In this document: piece after piece, positions 1-9,913 of the stretch | Position numbering within the stretch: position 1 is the first letter of the stretch | Layout: every line of letters begins with the position of its first letter | Assembly (NCBI RefSeq): GCF_000143415.4 | Contig: NW_003314264.1 | Location: 31,238 to 59,495 of the forward strand | Source of the DNA: Selaginella moellendorffii | Taxonomy: Eukaryota > Streptophyta > Lycopodiopsida > Selaginellales > Selaginellaceae | Direction of reading: 5' to 3' | Length of the DNA: 28,258 nucleotides | The notes under the pieces: generated by a model | The model's input: only the letters and a program-made list of their open reading frames with translations | Database searches by the model: none | Told to the model about the DNA's origin: nothing | Translations under genes and position numbers: made by a program

Positions 1-48
<48 letters not shown>

Positions 49-78
49 CTGTCTGTCTGTCTCTGTGTCTGTCTGTGT
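1..78. repeat. CT/GTCT microsatellite
   Basis: An uninterrupted CT dinucleotide run covers about 1-44. It passes into imperfect GTCT and GTGTCT units up to about 78. It is cut by the window edge, so its full length is unknown. Confidence 0.95.
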
Positions 79-1704
79 TCATGTGCATGATGGACAGAGT
101 TTTTCATTTTCCAGGCATATGATGCAAAAAAAATGGTGGCTATGGCTTGCATGCTATGCTGTTACACCAGATTGAGATTGCAGTGGCAACAGAGGTTTTT
201 AGTCAGGAACCCATGTATCCGGGCACTCAAACTTCACCGTAGATTATTCTCACAGCAAAGGCGTTAGTCACCATGACTTACAAGATGACTTCTCTCTTTG
301 GTTTTGTAGCTCTATTTTTGCCACAAAGAAGCTTCACAGCAATAAAAAGCATCATGTGGATTCTGGCTTGCATTCCTGCAATGATTCTTGCATGAGGTCA
401 TGTAGATAGGATTGAAAGGCCAGCTTCGCAAACAAAGACAATCTATTTGCGGTACCTTTAGCATTCTTGCTTTCTCTATTGATGTTTACTTGCTCTAGAA
501 CGCTCCTTTAAACAAGCATGGATCGCTTCCAATTCCATGCAGTTTTTACAAGTGAGTAGTTTGTGTTTGTAACTAATAGCAGCAGCCACAAAGCGTCTCT
601 CCAAAAGAGAGCAGGTGGAATACACTGCAACGCTTTATCTCGCAGTGTCCATGACTGAAAGTCTGTACAAAGGTACTGCTTGTGTATTTTATAACACTAT
701 TCACTGATAAACATTGACCTAAACAGATCCAGGAGTGACTGAAATGCGGCAGGATCTGGAAAAATAACGTGTTGGAGATATGATACAATGCTCTGCTATC
801 TAGAGAGGTCATTATGCCAGAACTTATGATAACCTTGAATGCTGACAAGCTTCGAGCAGTTGTTGTCGACTTACAGGTATTCTTATGGTGTTTGTATGTT
901 TGGATTTGATTATGTGTGTACCAGATAGGTTTCATCAAGCAAAACTGACATCCTGCAGCTGCAGCTCAAGGACAGGATTCACCCATGCACCACCAAGTCA
1001 GTCATTTTGCTACCAACATCCATGGCTAGAAACTTTTCACCATTGCATAGGATTGTCATGTCCTACAAAGGGAGCTAGACATGTCTCAGTTGTCCTCAAT
1101 ACCAGGGGGAACGTCTGACACTCCATGTCTATGAACCACACTTCCCTTTCAGCACTCCCTCAACCTGCTCAATTAAAATCAAATCAATTGGTTATTTCCT
1201 TCTTTTCTTATTATTTGAATCTTCCTAATCATACCAGACAATAGAAGGTAAGTTCTAAGATTTTTATTATTCCAGGTGAAGTCAATCATTACTTTTGCAT
1301 AGTCAAGATTAACACCTGGCTGCAACTCTTTGGTTTATTGGGGCTGAAGATAAAAATAGTGGAATTGGTATTTGTGAAAGATAACCAAAGCAAGGGATCC
1401 TCATGATTAGTATGTGAGGTTGGAGGATTGGATACTATTGTATTTTGCCAAAACAGTTCATCTATGATGTATATAGTCCCATCTGTGACTTTTACCATTA
1501 AAAAATGCATTGAGTTTGACATAAAAATGCTTCAACCAACCTGCTAGATTCTTTAATAATTTCAGGGATAGTCAAAGTCTGGCAGGTAGCAAACACATCC
1601 ATGGATGTTTTATTTGTATCTGTGATTTTATGTGTAGCTTGTGCAAAGGCATTCTAGACGGTGTTACTAAGTATAAGAATTTTGAAGGGTAGTCCAACAT
1701 TATA
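79..1704. other. Unassigned non-repetitive DNA
   Basis: No recognisable gene, LTR or RNA gene was seen. Short open frames occur on both strands, but none has a motif I recognise. The one stretch resembling an exon is listed separately (about 810-875). Confidence 0.5.
810..875 (+). other. Possible isolated exon, unidentified
   Basis: One frame reads MPELMITLNADKLRAVVVDL and ends at CAG followed by GTATTC, which resembles a plant splice donor. An AG lies shortly upstream. The composition looks protein-like rather than low complexity, but I do not recognise the family and no downstream exon could be joined with confidence. It could be a relic exon or chance. Confidence 0.2.
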
Positions 1705-2060
1705 AAACACAAATGCCTAAGTCCCAAAATGGAGCTAAAGGTGTGCCATATGGTAGTGGCTGAAGCTAAAATCTTGCAAGTGTAATATGTCTGGACCGAA
1801 AGCTCTAACTCAGAAAGTCGAGAGCTATGAAGGAACTCCTAAAGAAGTGCTTAAGGAACAAACAGAAAGCGATTGATAAACAAATCTCTAGAAAGGGACA
1901 AAAGAAGGAATGGCACATGGTAAATTGTGATACATGGAGGTGTTAAGACTAAGTTTTAGACTAAGTCCAAGATTGAGTTTGAGATCAAGGTTGATACTGA
2001 GTTTGAGATTAAGTCCAAAATGGAGTTCAAGACCAAGATTGAGATAAAAACTGACTTGAA
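1705..2060 (+). repeat. Old LTR fragment of family A with GAG-hexamer tract
   Basis: This stretch aligns by eye with the 5' parts of the family A LTRs at 4658 and 18038. Shared landmarks are the gtggtagtggctgaagc segment, the tctctagaaagggac segment, and a degenerate GAG-hexamer tract from about 1945. The tract has lost nearly all CpGs (GAGTTTGAG and AAGTCCAAG instead of GAGTCCGAG), so this is among the oldest copies here. The conserved GGTGAAAGCCC module that normally follows is absent. Confidence 0.7.
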
Positions 2061-3014
2061 TGCAAGTTGGTGTGGTGTCCACATTCTGTTTCTTGATTTT
2101 CATGTATACCACTCAAAAATCTTGTGGTACAAGAGTGTCCTTGACAATTTATTGATCTTGTTTAGTTCAAACCATTCTATCAGTTTCTATTGTAATGCAA
2201 TCTCTTCCTCACTCTTATTGAAATAAATACTTTGATGAAGGTTTTCTAGGTGATGTGGCGAAGTAGCAGTAGTTTTTGAATGCCTCTATTTCATCCCAAT
2301 CTAGTGTTGAGTTCTCATTTCTACAAAGGCAGATAATTGTGTCTCTTTTATATGTGTTCAAATATATATTTGACACATTTTGTCATGGGTATTGAAAGTT
2401 ACCTGTCAGTGAATCCTTTCAGATATTCTTTCCTTACTATCACAATAACAGGAGGTCAGTGCTAGACTCTTAATCTCCACTTAAGTTAGTTGAGAAATTG
2501 GTCATCATGTATGTACTTATGTTGGATAAGCCTAAAGTAAAAACTCCTATATGTTTCTTGTTGAGCATACTCGGCCAAGTATAAGTAATTCATATGTTGG
2601 CTTGCACTTGCTAGTGTTGGAAACCCTTGCAATATTGAGTTTGGTCCCTCAATACTCGCTAGTGATAGCATACCATGTCTGCCAAGATATCATTTCCCCA
2701 TTTGTTGGTTCCATATGGTCTTATTAGCTATTTATGGAAAGTGTCTAAATTTGCTAATTTAGCATATGTCTAGAATGTAGAAATTATCTGGAACACAATA
2801 GTGTTGTTCCCGTGTCTAAATTCACAATCTAGTGCCATTTAGTATTAAGTAAGTTTTCATAACCCTAAACCCTAAAGGGGGGGTTGTTCTAAATGTATAG
2901 GGATAGTGGGTAGATCAACTTGAGGCATAATCTAGCCTCTGCTTGCGTGCATATCCTTGTTCTATGTCCAAGCCCAAGTGTCAAACTCTATTTAGCTCTG
3001 TTTTGTGTTTTGGT
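2061..3014. other. Unassigned DNA
   Basis: No gene or repeat family was recognised. A two-unit telomere-like AACCCTAAACCCTAAA lies at 2861-2876, followed by a short G run. Confidence 0.5.
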
Positions 3015-3215
3015 CTTGACATTAGGATGTTGGAAGCTTTTGGACTGCTCCAATGTCATTCCGTGCTTTTGTCCCTTCACTCCTTAGGCTGTACACTTGG
3101 GAGTCACTCTATGCTCTTGTCTCTTTGGACTATATATTTGGGAGTTGTCCATACTTTAGTTTCCTATGCTTCTTAGCTATATGCTTAAGAGTTTGGCTCT
3201 GTACTTTCATTTAGT
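3015..3215 (+). repeat. Degenerate tandem repeat inside a probable LTR
   Basis: Several diverged units with spacings of about 41-48 bp share a core like TTGGGAGT...CTCTTGTC...TTTGGACT. The GAGT cores lie at 3101, 3142 and 3189. The tract sits upstream of a primer-binding site at 3348, so it is probably within the U3/R of an old LTR. Confidence 0.45.
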
Positions 3216-3340
3216 GGCCCAAGGCCCTAAACTTAGGTTCTGCTTCACTACCCTTGGCCCACGTATCCAAGGGTTAAGGTTCTACTCCGTGGTTATCCTA
3301 TAGCAAACCACTATAGGATAAAGGGTGAAAACCATGTGTG

Positions 3341-3358
3341 TTACATTTGGTATCAAAG
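3341..3358 (+). promoter_or_regulatory. LTR end and tRNA-Met-type primer-binding site
   Basis: The sequence TTACA, typical of an LTR 3' end, is followed after two bases by TGGTATCAAAG. That matches the TGGTATCAGAGC class of primer-binding sites complementary to initiator-Met tRNA. The left limit of this LTR is not defined. The roughly 280 bp downstream has no recognisable gag. Confidence 0.6.
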
Positions 3359-3637
3359 AATGAGTCCTAGTCACATTGAGCAACTAATCTCATTGCATAT
3401 GCAAAGGTAAAAATGATGATTTGAGTGGGTATAAATTTGGGTGCTATAACTTCGCATTCATTCCTTGGGTATAGATTTTTGTTACCTTTTTATATCATAT
3501 TGTGTGAGCTTGCATTTGGGCCCATAAAATGGATTGAGATGTTTCATTTACATGAGTTTGTGCTTGAGCTCGTGAGTGAGGAATATTAGCAACTCAAGCT
3601 ACACTTTGAGTTGGCAAAATTAATGTTACTATATCAT

Positions 3638-4000
3638 TGTATAGCGCATATAATCATGGGATGAGATTTGGATATACTTGTAAGCAACCAAAGAAAACAA
3701 CTTGAGAGGCAATCCATAAGGGTTCAAATATAGAGGGAAAGGGCCCATGAATAAAAGTGCACCCCCTTTTCCAATTGGTTAAAGGTTTTGGGATACTTAG
3801 GGTTAAGTGTCCTTGGGTTTGAATAGTACTGGGTTGGGTGACCTTCCGGAAAGTCCAAACTTAGAAGCTTACAATACTGCCACTGTGGATCCCTGGAACC
3901 TTGAGGATAAATGGGGATAAAATAGCCATTAAGTGCTCTCTCATCAAGCAATTGCCCCTTTTTTTGTTGGCTTAAGGGGAGAGAGATAAAGTGCGCTACA
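3638..4000 (+). repeat. TRIM 5' LTR (interrupted)
   Basis: It begins TGTATAGCGC and ends GCGCTACA, followed by the primer-binding site. It is split by a 195-bp solo LTR plus a 5-bp duplication. The uninterrupted length is about 163 bp, close to the 161 bp of the partner LTR. Confidence 0.8.
3679..3873 (-). mobile_element. 195-bp solo LTR with ATACT target duplication
   Basis: The insert runs from TGTAAGCAACC to GAAGCTTACA, with 7-bp inverted termini TGTAAGC/GCTTACA. ATACT lies on both sides (3674-3678 and 3874-3878). Read on the minus strand, its first ~160 bp match the element at 4993. The 5-bp duplication and TG...CA ends indicate a solo LTR or small LTR-derived insertion that arrived after the TRIM. 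Confidence 0.85.
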
Positions 4001-4002
4001 TG

Positions 4003-4014
4003 TGGTATTGGAGC
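4003..4014 (+). promoter_or_regulatory. TRIM primer-binding site
   Basis: TGGTATTGGAGC starts two bases after the LTR terminus and resembles the tRNA-Met class TGGTATCAGAGC with two changes. Confidence 0.75.
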
Positions 4015-4340
4015 AAATGGCATGGGTTTGATTAATGGCTACTTAAAAATGTAATATACCCTTGAGTAAGGTATATTCTTACCCATAAATTTAAAATCGT
4101 ATATATTGGGCATCCATGCGTACGTCCTTCCTCTTGTGTGGAGTATCCATGGATGAAGGTATCCACTGTAGGACCACGATACGGGTGGATGACTAGTTGT
4201 TTCACATGGAATAGCTAATCTACACAATGGAAGGATTGGTAGAATTAGTGTGGAAATGGAAATGCTGGTTTCCCTTGTCTTAGTAGGGGTTGTTAGTCAA
4301 TAGTCAATGAGGACATTGACATCTTTGAAGGAGGGGTGAG

Positions 4341-4501
4341 TGTAGTGTATGTGATCATGAGATGAGATTTGGATATACTATCACTGTGGATCTTTGGAAC
4401 CTTAGGGATAAATGGGGATAAAATAGCCACTAAGGGCTCTCTCATCAAACAATTAACCCTTTTTCAATTGGCTTAAGGGGAGAGAGATAAGGTGCACAAC
4501 A
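4341..4501 (+). repeat. TRIM 3' LTR
   Basis: It starts TGTAGTGTATG and ends GTGCACAACA. It is collinear with the uninterrupted parts of 3638-4000 and is preceded by a purine-rich tract. Confidence 0.8.
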
Positions 4502-4657
4502 CATTAGTTACCATGAGTTGTTCTATATTACCATAGGTAAAAGTAAATTGGGTTTTCTATGAATGGTTAATAGGCTAGTCTATAATTATTTAGCATAGCA
4601 CCAGTAGATCCTTCCTAGTCATGATTATAAGTGGATCAATCAAGACTATAAGGATTA

Positions 4658-6426
4658 TGTGAGATATAAAATCCCTAGGTCTTAAAGAAGAGCTGAAAGG
4701 GTGCCACGTGGTAGTGGCTAAAGCAGAAACCAAATGAGGGTAACACATTTGGACTAAAAGCTCCGACTTGAAAGGTCGAGAGCAGAATGAGCACGAAGCA
4801 AATAGTAATCAAGTCTCTAAAAAAGGGACATAAGGGGACCAACACATGACACATGGAGGAGTTTGAGACGGAGTCTGAGATGGAGTCTAAAATAGACCCA
4901 AGATGGAGTCCGAGATGGAACTGAGACCAAGACCAAGTCCGAAATCGAGACCGAGACTAAGTCTGAGTTTGAGTCTGAGTTCGAATACTAATTGTAAGCT
5001 TCTAAATTTGGACTTCCCGAGAGGTCACCCAGCCTAGTACTATTGAAACCCAAGGACGCTTAACCCCAAATATCCCAAGACCCTTAACTGATTGGAAAAA
5101 GGGGTTGCACTCTTATTCATAGGCCCTTTCCCTCTATATTTAAACCCCATGGACCGTGTCTCGAGTTCGACTTTGTTGGTTGGCTAGGGGAATCACACCA
5201 TATGTTAATTGACATCTAGCTGGTCTAGTTTGCTCCTGCTGGGCTTGACACAAGGGGTAGGGTGTCAAGAGAGTCCTCCAGAATAGGGCTTATGGAGGTT
5301 GTGAGTGAGACTCCTCCAAGTGGTCAAAGGTTTGGTTAAGTGACTAAAGTAGAATAGAAAAATTAGTTGCTTACACTAATACAAGCTGTTGGGTGAAAGC
5401 CCAAAGCAATCATCCTCTGTGGGGAGGGGGCTGTGAGGGGTTCCATAGTAGGGAGAGTGTGGGGGTTGGACTCTAGTGTAGCCAGTTTGGCCAGAAAAGG
5501 TCAGTGTGACTAGAGAGGTACATGCATTTTGCATTGTGATTTTTGCAAAGGCATTTCTTGAGTTAGGAATTGAGATTAGGATTTTTCCCAGTCCAAATTC
5601 CTAACTTGGATGATTGGGTATGTAGTGGATATATAGGCTAGTGATAGCACGCCAGACCTATCCCTTTTTTGTCTTTTTATATCCTTGGCCATAATAACAT
5701 ACACTCCATTTGCTTAACATTTACTCTTCTCTTCCATGCCTATCTTACTCACTGCCTTCTAGGGATCAAGGCTATAAGATGTAGATTAATCTCAGCATCA
5801 ACATCTTTGTGGCAACACATGGCTAAGTATTTCTTTCCTTTTTATGTTTGGATCTATTCACAAGATCATTATAGAGGTGATTTTGTAGTTCTCCAGTGAC
5901 CAAGGATGTGGTCACATGGTGAGGAAGTCCCAGAGAATAAGGGAACTTAGTGGTCGGGCCTGTGGGCCTTGATCTAGTGGTAGTGTTGGCAAACATGGCC
6001 ATGGATAAAATGGGATTTGGTAGGGACTGAAAAAGGGATATTAGGAAAGGTTATTCCCATGTCTCAGGCATCCTAAGGATGCTAAGGAGTGGATTTGGGA
6101 TAACCACTTATGGACAGATGGCTCAGTCTTTAAGAGATGGGATTATGATGTAGGTGGTGTTAGATCACTAGTGTAACAAAGGTGAATAGACATGGCTTTA
6201 ATGTAATGGACTAATATGTTGGTGGTACCTTTGGGTGTCAGTAATGAGATCAAACACGTGGAGCACTTGGACCAAGTGCAAAGGTTGAGTGGCATGGATG
6301 CCATTCTTGGGGCTAGCAAGCCCCAAGTCCTAAATTGGACTTGTGGAGGTTGTGAATGAGACTCCTCCAAGTGGTCAGAGGTGTGGTTAAGTGATTAAAA
6401 TAGAATGGAAAAATTAGTCGTTTACA
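4658..6426 (+). repeat. Family A LTR, probable 5' LTR of a large nested element
   Basis: It starts TGTGAGATATAAAATCCC, carries a GAG-hexamer tract (4856-4987) and the GGTGAAAGCCCAAAGC module (from 5391), and ends GTCGTTTACA. A degenerate primer-binding site follows. It aligns with 18038-19452 and with the reverse complement of 13457-15051. Without the 388-bp nested insertion it is about 1.38 kb. The segment at about 5515-5895 does not match the corresponding middle of the other two copies, so this LTR has had an internal replacement or belongs to a subtype. GATTA immediately precedes it. Confidence 0.8.
4993..5375 (+). mobile_element. 383-bp chimeric solo LTR with CTAAT target duplication
   Basis: It starts TGTAAGCTTCTAAATTTGG, ends AGTTGCTTACA, and is flanked by CTAAT at 4988-4992 and 5376-5380. 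Removing it and one CTAAT restores the ATACTAATACAAG seen in uninterrupted LTRs. Its first ~200 bp match the 195-bp element at 3679 (opposite strand). Its last ~90 bp (ggttgtgagtgagactcctc onward) match the 3' end of family A LTRs. It is therefore a composite of two LTR types that moved as a unit. Confidence 0.88.
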
Positions 6427-6440
6427 ATTTAGTATCAAAG
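6427..6440 (+). promoter_or_regulatory. Family A primer-binding site (degenerate)
   Basis: ATTTAGTATCAAAG directly follows the LTR terminus. The minus-strand sister copy has ACTTGGTATCGG at the same place, so the ancestral site was TGGTATC-type, primed by initiator-Met tRNA. TAG here in place of TGG is a decayed base. Confidence 0.65.
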
Positions 6441-7781
6441 TTATTCCTTAGTCTAACTTTTATTAGTGCTCAAGTATATCACCACTTGTGTTGGCATCGG
6501 AAGGTCCTAAGAATGGGCTTATCCTTGAGTAGCAGGTTGGGAAGACATGGCTCTCCACTACAGTTCATGTGTGAACTTGTAAACAAGGTGGTGGATAGAA
6601 AAGGGCCAATAATGGAATGATTTTGGGATCTTGGGAACAGTATAAAGTTTTCCTTAGAGAGTTAAGGATGTGATCCAAATGAGTGTTTGATTTAGCAAAC
6701 TAGCTATTGTAGTTATGACAAACAACTATAGTTAGGATCATAGGAAAGATAGAGACTCCAAAACAATAAAAGAGTCACAATATTATCCTTATATAGTGAA
6801 AGTTGGTGCTCATGAATTTGAGACCAGAATTAATGACCATAAAGTCAAATACGGATGAGGACACAAATCCTTGAATTGGTAATTGGGGCTACATTTTATA
6901 AATGTTGGAACAAACCTAAGGAGTTGGGGATGTACTTAGAGGATAAGTTGATATTTTCATCATATGGACAGATAGTCCTAAGGGGCAAAGGTAGCCCATA
7001 GGGAATGGAAAATAATCAAGTGTTGGAGTAACACTTGAAAAGATGGTCGTTATGAGTAGGACATGAATACAAGAAGTTGTATTCTAGTAAGCTAGCACCT
7101 CAAAAGTAGAACCTTATAGGTCATCAGATTAACAAAGTCTAAAGAAGCTAGATGACTCAAGTAGAGTCAAGAAATGGTAGAAGCATTTTGACCGAGATAT
7201 GTTATGCCCCACAAAGGATGGGAAGGATCATAAGATCCAAGTATGAGAATAGTGGGTATCTCATTGATCGCAGAATGTGCCATTCTAAAGTTGTGGGAAA
7301 GGTGTTCCCAGAAGAAAGCAACTTTGATACAAAACTATGTGTAAATACTATGGTGCAGTGCTAATAGATAGTTGGCATGAGAAACAACTATATTGGTCTT
7401 GGCAAAAATCTAAACACAAGTAAAAAGTGTCATAAAAGTAGGCTCGTGGAGCGGATGGTGTAGAGACACCAAATGTGCCAAAGTATGATGCCTTGAGGTC
7501 AAGTTAGCAGGTTCATGAGAACCCCTTCCCAAAGGAATTTTAATAGAAATGGGAATGGCATAGCTTAAGTTGGAAGGCATGTGGTTGGAGTGTGGTGACC
7601 CAAATAATGATGGAGGTGTGGAAGTATCAGCAATGAGTTGTAAGACTTGACAACTATAAGGTAACAAAGCAAAAGGTACAAAATAATTGATTAAATTGGT
7701 AGAAAGTATCTACCCAAGACTTCTTATTTGGATAAGGTAGTTAGATATACGTTTATGAATATTGCGATATAGTAAGTCAAT
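6441..7781 (+). mobile_element. Internal leader and decayed gag-like region of the family A element
   Basis: The first ~50 bp (ttattagtgctcaagtatatcacc) also occur downstream of the other family A primer-binding site in reverse at 13386-13440, confirming internal retroelement sequence. No coherent gag frame remains. Short plus-strand frames are broken and have no nucleocapsid motif. It ends where a family B LTR begins. Confidence 0.5.
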
Positions 7782-8381
7782 TGTAAGGAACTAACTCCCT
7801 GAGGTGTCGTAGGCTAAAAGGATCCCCAAAAGCATGATAAAGAGTTCATTAGATGGGACCGAGTCTAAAATCAAGACTGACTCTGAGACCGAGTTCGAGA
7901 TAGAGTCTGGGATCGAGTCCGAGGCCGACTCCGAGACCAAGTTCGAGATTGAGTTCAAGATGGAGTCTGAGATCCGAGATTGGGTCCAAGACCAAATCCG
8001 AGGTCGAGTCCGAGATCGGGTCCGAGATTGAGTCCGAGACCAAGTCCCAGATCGAGTTTGAGATTGAGTCCGAGACCAAGTCCGAGTACTAATACAAGTT
8101 GAGGGGTGAAAGCCCAAAGCGTGTGTCTCCTGGGGCGGGGGGGCTGCAGGGGGTTCCAAAAGTATAATAGGGATAGTGAGGTCCAGGAACTAGTCTTGAA
8201 TGAACTCTCACGTGGTACTTCCAAACTGACTTGAGGTTGAGATTGCGGCCGACGGGCCTTGGGTGGGAGTGAGCATGGACTTGGGTGGTGCCATAGGGGC
8301 CACCCAAGGAACTGCTTAACAGAAGCTCCCGTTCTCGAAAGGGAAATCGACTGCGGTGCTCCCGGCTCATGAGGAGTGGTG
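7782..8381 (+). repeat. Family B LTR, truncated, plus orientation
   Basis: It starts TGTAAGGAACTAACTCCC, then a GAG-hexamer tract (about 7850-8090), ACTAATACAAG, GGTGAAAGCCCAAAGC, CCAAAAGTATAATAGGG and GGGTGGTGCC. It stops abruptly at AGTGGTG, where an inverted copy of the same LTR begins. It aligns with the reverse complement of about 8880-9530. Open frames rich in E/S or R/D across the tract are repeat artefacts. Confidence 0.8.
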
Positions 8382-9530
8382 TGTAAGCCACAAATTTTTC
8401 TTTTCCAATTTGCCAGCTTACCTCGTATATCCGACCAACACTACCTTGGCTTGTGCTAAGTTCCCTCGCCAAGGTTCCCGCCTATTGTACCAGCTCCTAC
8501 TTGGTCGTACTTGGTTTCAGCTACTCACTACACGAGCATTAGAGCATTAGCCATCCATCCACGGATTCCCAAATCTCTCCCAATCCCCCTCCCCGGGTTA
8601 GACTGGACTTAAGGTTCGGCTACACTCCCCGCAGGCACAAGCAGCCAAACACACCAAGCCTCCAGGTTCCTAACACCCCTTGGTACAACAAGACTTGATC
8701 ATGGGACCCTCTAAATCCCAAGCCTTGGGTGCAACACTTGCTTCGGGACATCGGGGTGAAACACCGTGGCCTAACAGCCCGGTATGGGTACTTCTACCCC
8801 CCCACTTCCATCCTGAAGGGAAGGCCCAAGCCCCTAGGAAGGGCAAGGACCAATGAGCCACAAGGTACTCACGTGGGGCACCACTCCACATGAGCAGGGA
8901 GCACCGCAATCGGTTTCCCTTTTCGGGAGTGGGAGTTGCTCTTGAGCACTTCCTTGGGTGGCCCCTCCGGCACCACCCAAGCCCATGCTCACTCCCACCC
9001 AAGGCTCCTCGGCCCCAGTCTCAACCTCAAGTCAGTTTAGAAGCACCACTAGAGAGTTCCTTCAAGATTGGTTCCTGGACCTCACTATCCCTACTATACT
9101 TTTGGAACCCCCTACAGCCCCCCATGGGAGATGCACGCTTTGGGCTTTCACCCCTTGACCCGTATTAGTATTTGGACTTAGTCTCGGATTCAATCTCGGA
9201 CTCGATCTCTAACCCGACTTTGGACTCGGACTCGGTCTCAGAGTCGATCTCGGACTCGATCTCGGACCCGATCTCAGACTCAACTTCGGACTCAACCTCG
9301 GACTCGGTCTCGGACCCGATTTGGATCTCGAACTCTGTCTCGAACTCGGTCTCGAACTCGGTCTCCGATTCGGCCTCGGACTCGATCCCGGACTCTATCT
9401 CGAACTTGGTCTCAGAGTTGGTCTTGGACTTGATCTTCGACTTGGTCCCATCCCATGAACTCTTTGTCATTTCGGTCATGCTTTTGGGGATCCTTTAGCC
9501 TACAACACCTCGGGGAGTCGGTTCCTTACA
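8382..9530 (-). repeat. Family B LTR, full length, probable 3' LTR of the chromovirus
   Basis: On the minus strand it starts TGTAAGGAACCGACTCCCC and ends TTTGTGGCTTACA, 1149 bp. It contains a CpG-rich GAG-hexamer tract (about 9172-9455) and the GGTGAAAGCCCAAAGC module (about 9140-9160). A purine-rich tract lies just before its start, and the integrase-chromodomain coding region lies upstream on the same strand. That is the position expected for the 3' LTR. The downstream part (8470-8980) matches 17135-17630 in the opposite orientation. Confidence 0.8.
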
Positions 9531-9546
9531 ACTCCACCACCCATAG
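9531..9546 (-). promoter_or_regulatory. Polypurine tract before family B 3' LTR
   Basis: The minus strand reads CTATGGGTGGTGGAGT directly before the LTR start TGTAAGG. A purine-rich tract at this place primes plus-strand DNA synthesis in LTR retrotransposons. The family A 3' LTR at 18038 has a similar ATAGGTGGTGAAGT. Confidence 0.65.
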
Positions 9547-9913
9547 AAGTTCAATGCCCACATCAAACGTTTCTTTTTATCCTACGACTTGTTGACCATG
9601 TCTCCGGGGGCATTCCCCCACTTAGCGGTGTGCCTAAGTTAGTCTCCCCGGCCAAGAGCCCATGACAACGGAATATAGGTATCCCTATACCCCTCACCTC
9701 ACCACGCCCTAGTATGGGGTCGGGACTTGAACCTAGCCTTGCTTTACTAGGGGCTTGGGACTCGAACCCAACCTCTGTAGAATATGTCTATGGATTTGAC
9801 ATCCCTGTGGGGAGTCAGGCGTAGTGCCCTACGCCTGGTCGACCTAGCCAACCCATGCTAATTAGCTTACCTTTGGCGTGCCTTCAAGTCCCAACATATG
9901 CCATTGCTCAACT
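9547..9913 (-). mobile_element. Chromovirus 3' untranslated region
   Basis: Non-coding sequence between the end of the chromodomain frame and the polypurine tract. No gene was seen. It contains the self-complementary CAGGCGTAGTGCCCTACGCCTG (9827 area), a possible RNA hairpin. Confidence 0.5.

Larger units (their letters stand above)
3638..4501 (+). mobile_element. TRIM (miniature LTR retrotransposon)
   Basis: Two direct repeats of about 160 bp flank a 340-bp non-coding interior: 3638-4000 (363 bp including a 200-bp nested insertion) and 4341-4501. Both begin TGTA and end in CA. A primer-binding site, TGGTATTGGAGC (4003-4014), lies two bases after the 5' LTR, and a purine tract, GAAGGAGGGGTGAG (4327-4340), directly precedes the 3' LTR. 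LTR size, short interior and lack of coding capacity fit terminal-repeat retrotransposons in miniature. The two LTRs have diverged visibly. I could not find a convincing target duplication (ATCAT on the left, CATTA on the right). It would need enzymes from an autonomous relative. Confidence 0.82.

Noticed and set aside
885-1118. Plus-strand open frame after the exon-like segment at 810-875
   Set aside because: No recognisable motif, and a continuous reading runs through a likely splice donor. Kept only as unassigned.
2861-2876. Telomere-like AACCCTAAACCCTAAA
   Set aside because: Only about two units are present, with no flanking array. Too short to call an interstitial telomere.
4993-5375. 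CRISPR-like or satellite interpretation of repeated blocks
   Set aside because: The repeats are LTR pieces with target duplications and irregular spacing. No short regularly spaced direct repeats with unique spacers exist, and the DNA is eukaryotic.
9172-9455. Hexamer tracts as ordinary microsatellites
   Set aside because: They are imperfect, lie at the same place in several LTRs, and always have the same strand orientation, so simple slippage alone does not explain them.
9165-9498. Long acidic or serine-rich open frames on both strands (E/S/T-rich on minus, D/S-rich on plus)
   Set aside because: They are by-products of the GAG-hexamer array, which stays open in nearly every frame. The same happens at 7791-8224, 14228-14906 and 18167-18566. 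No start context, domain or codon bias supports a protein.
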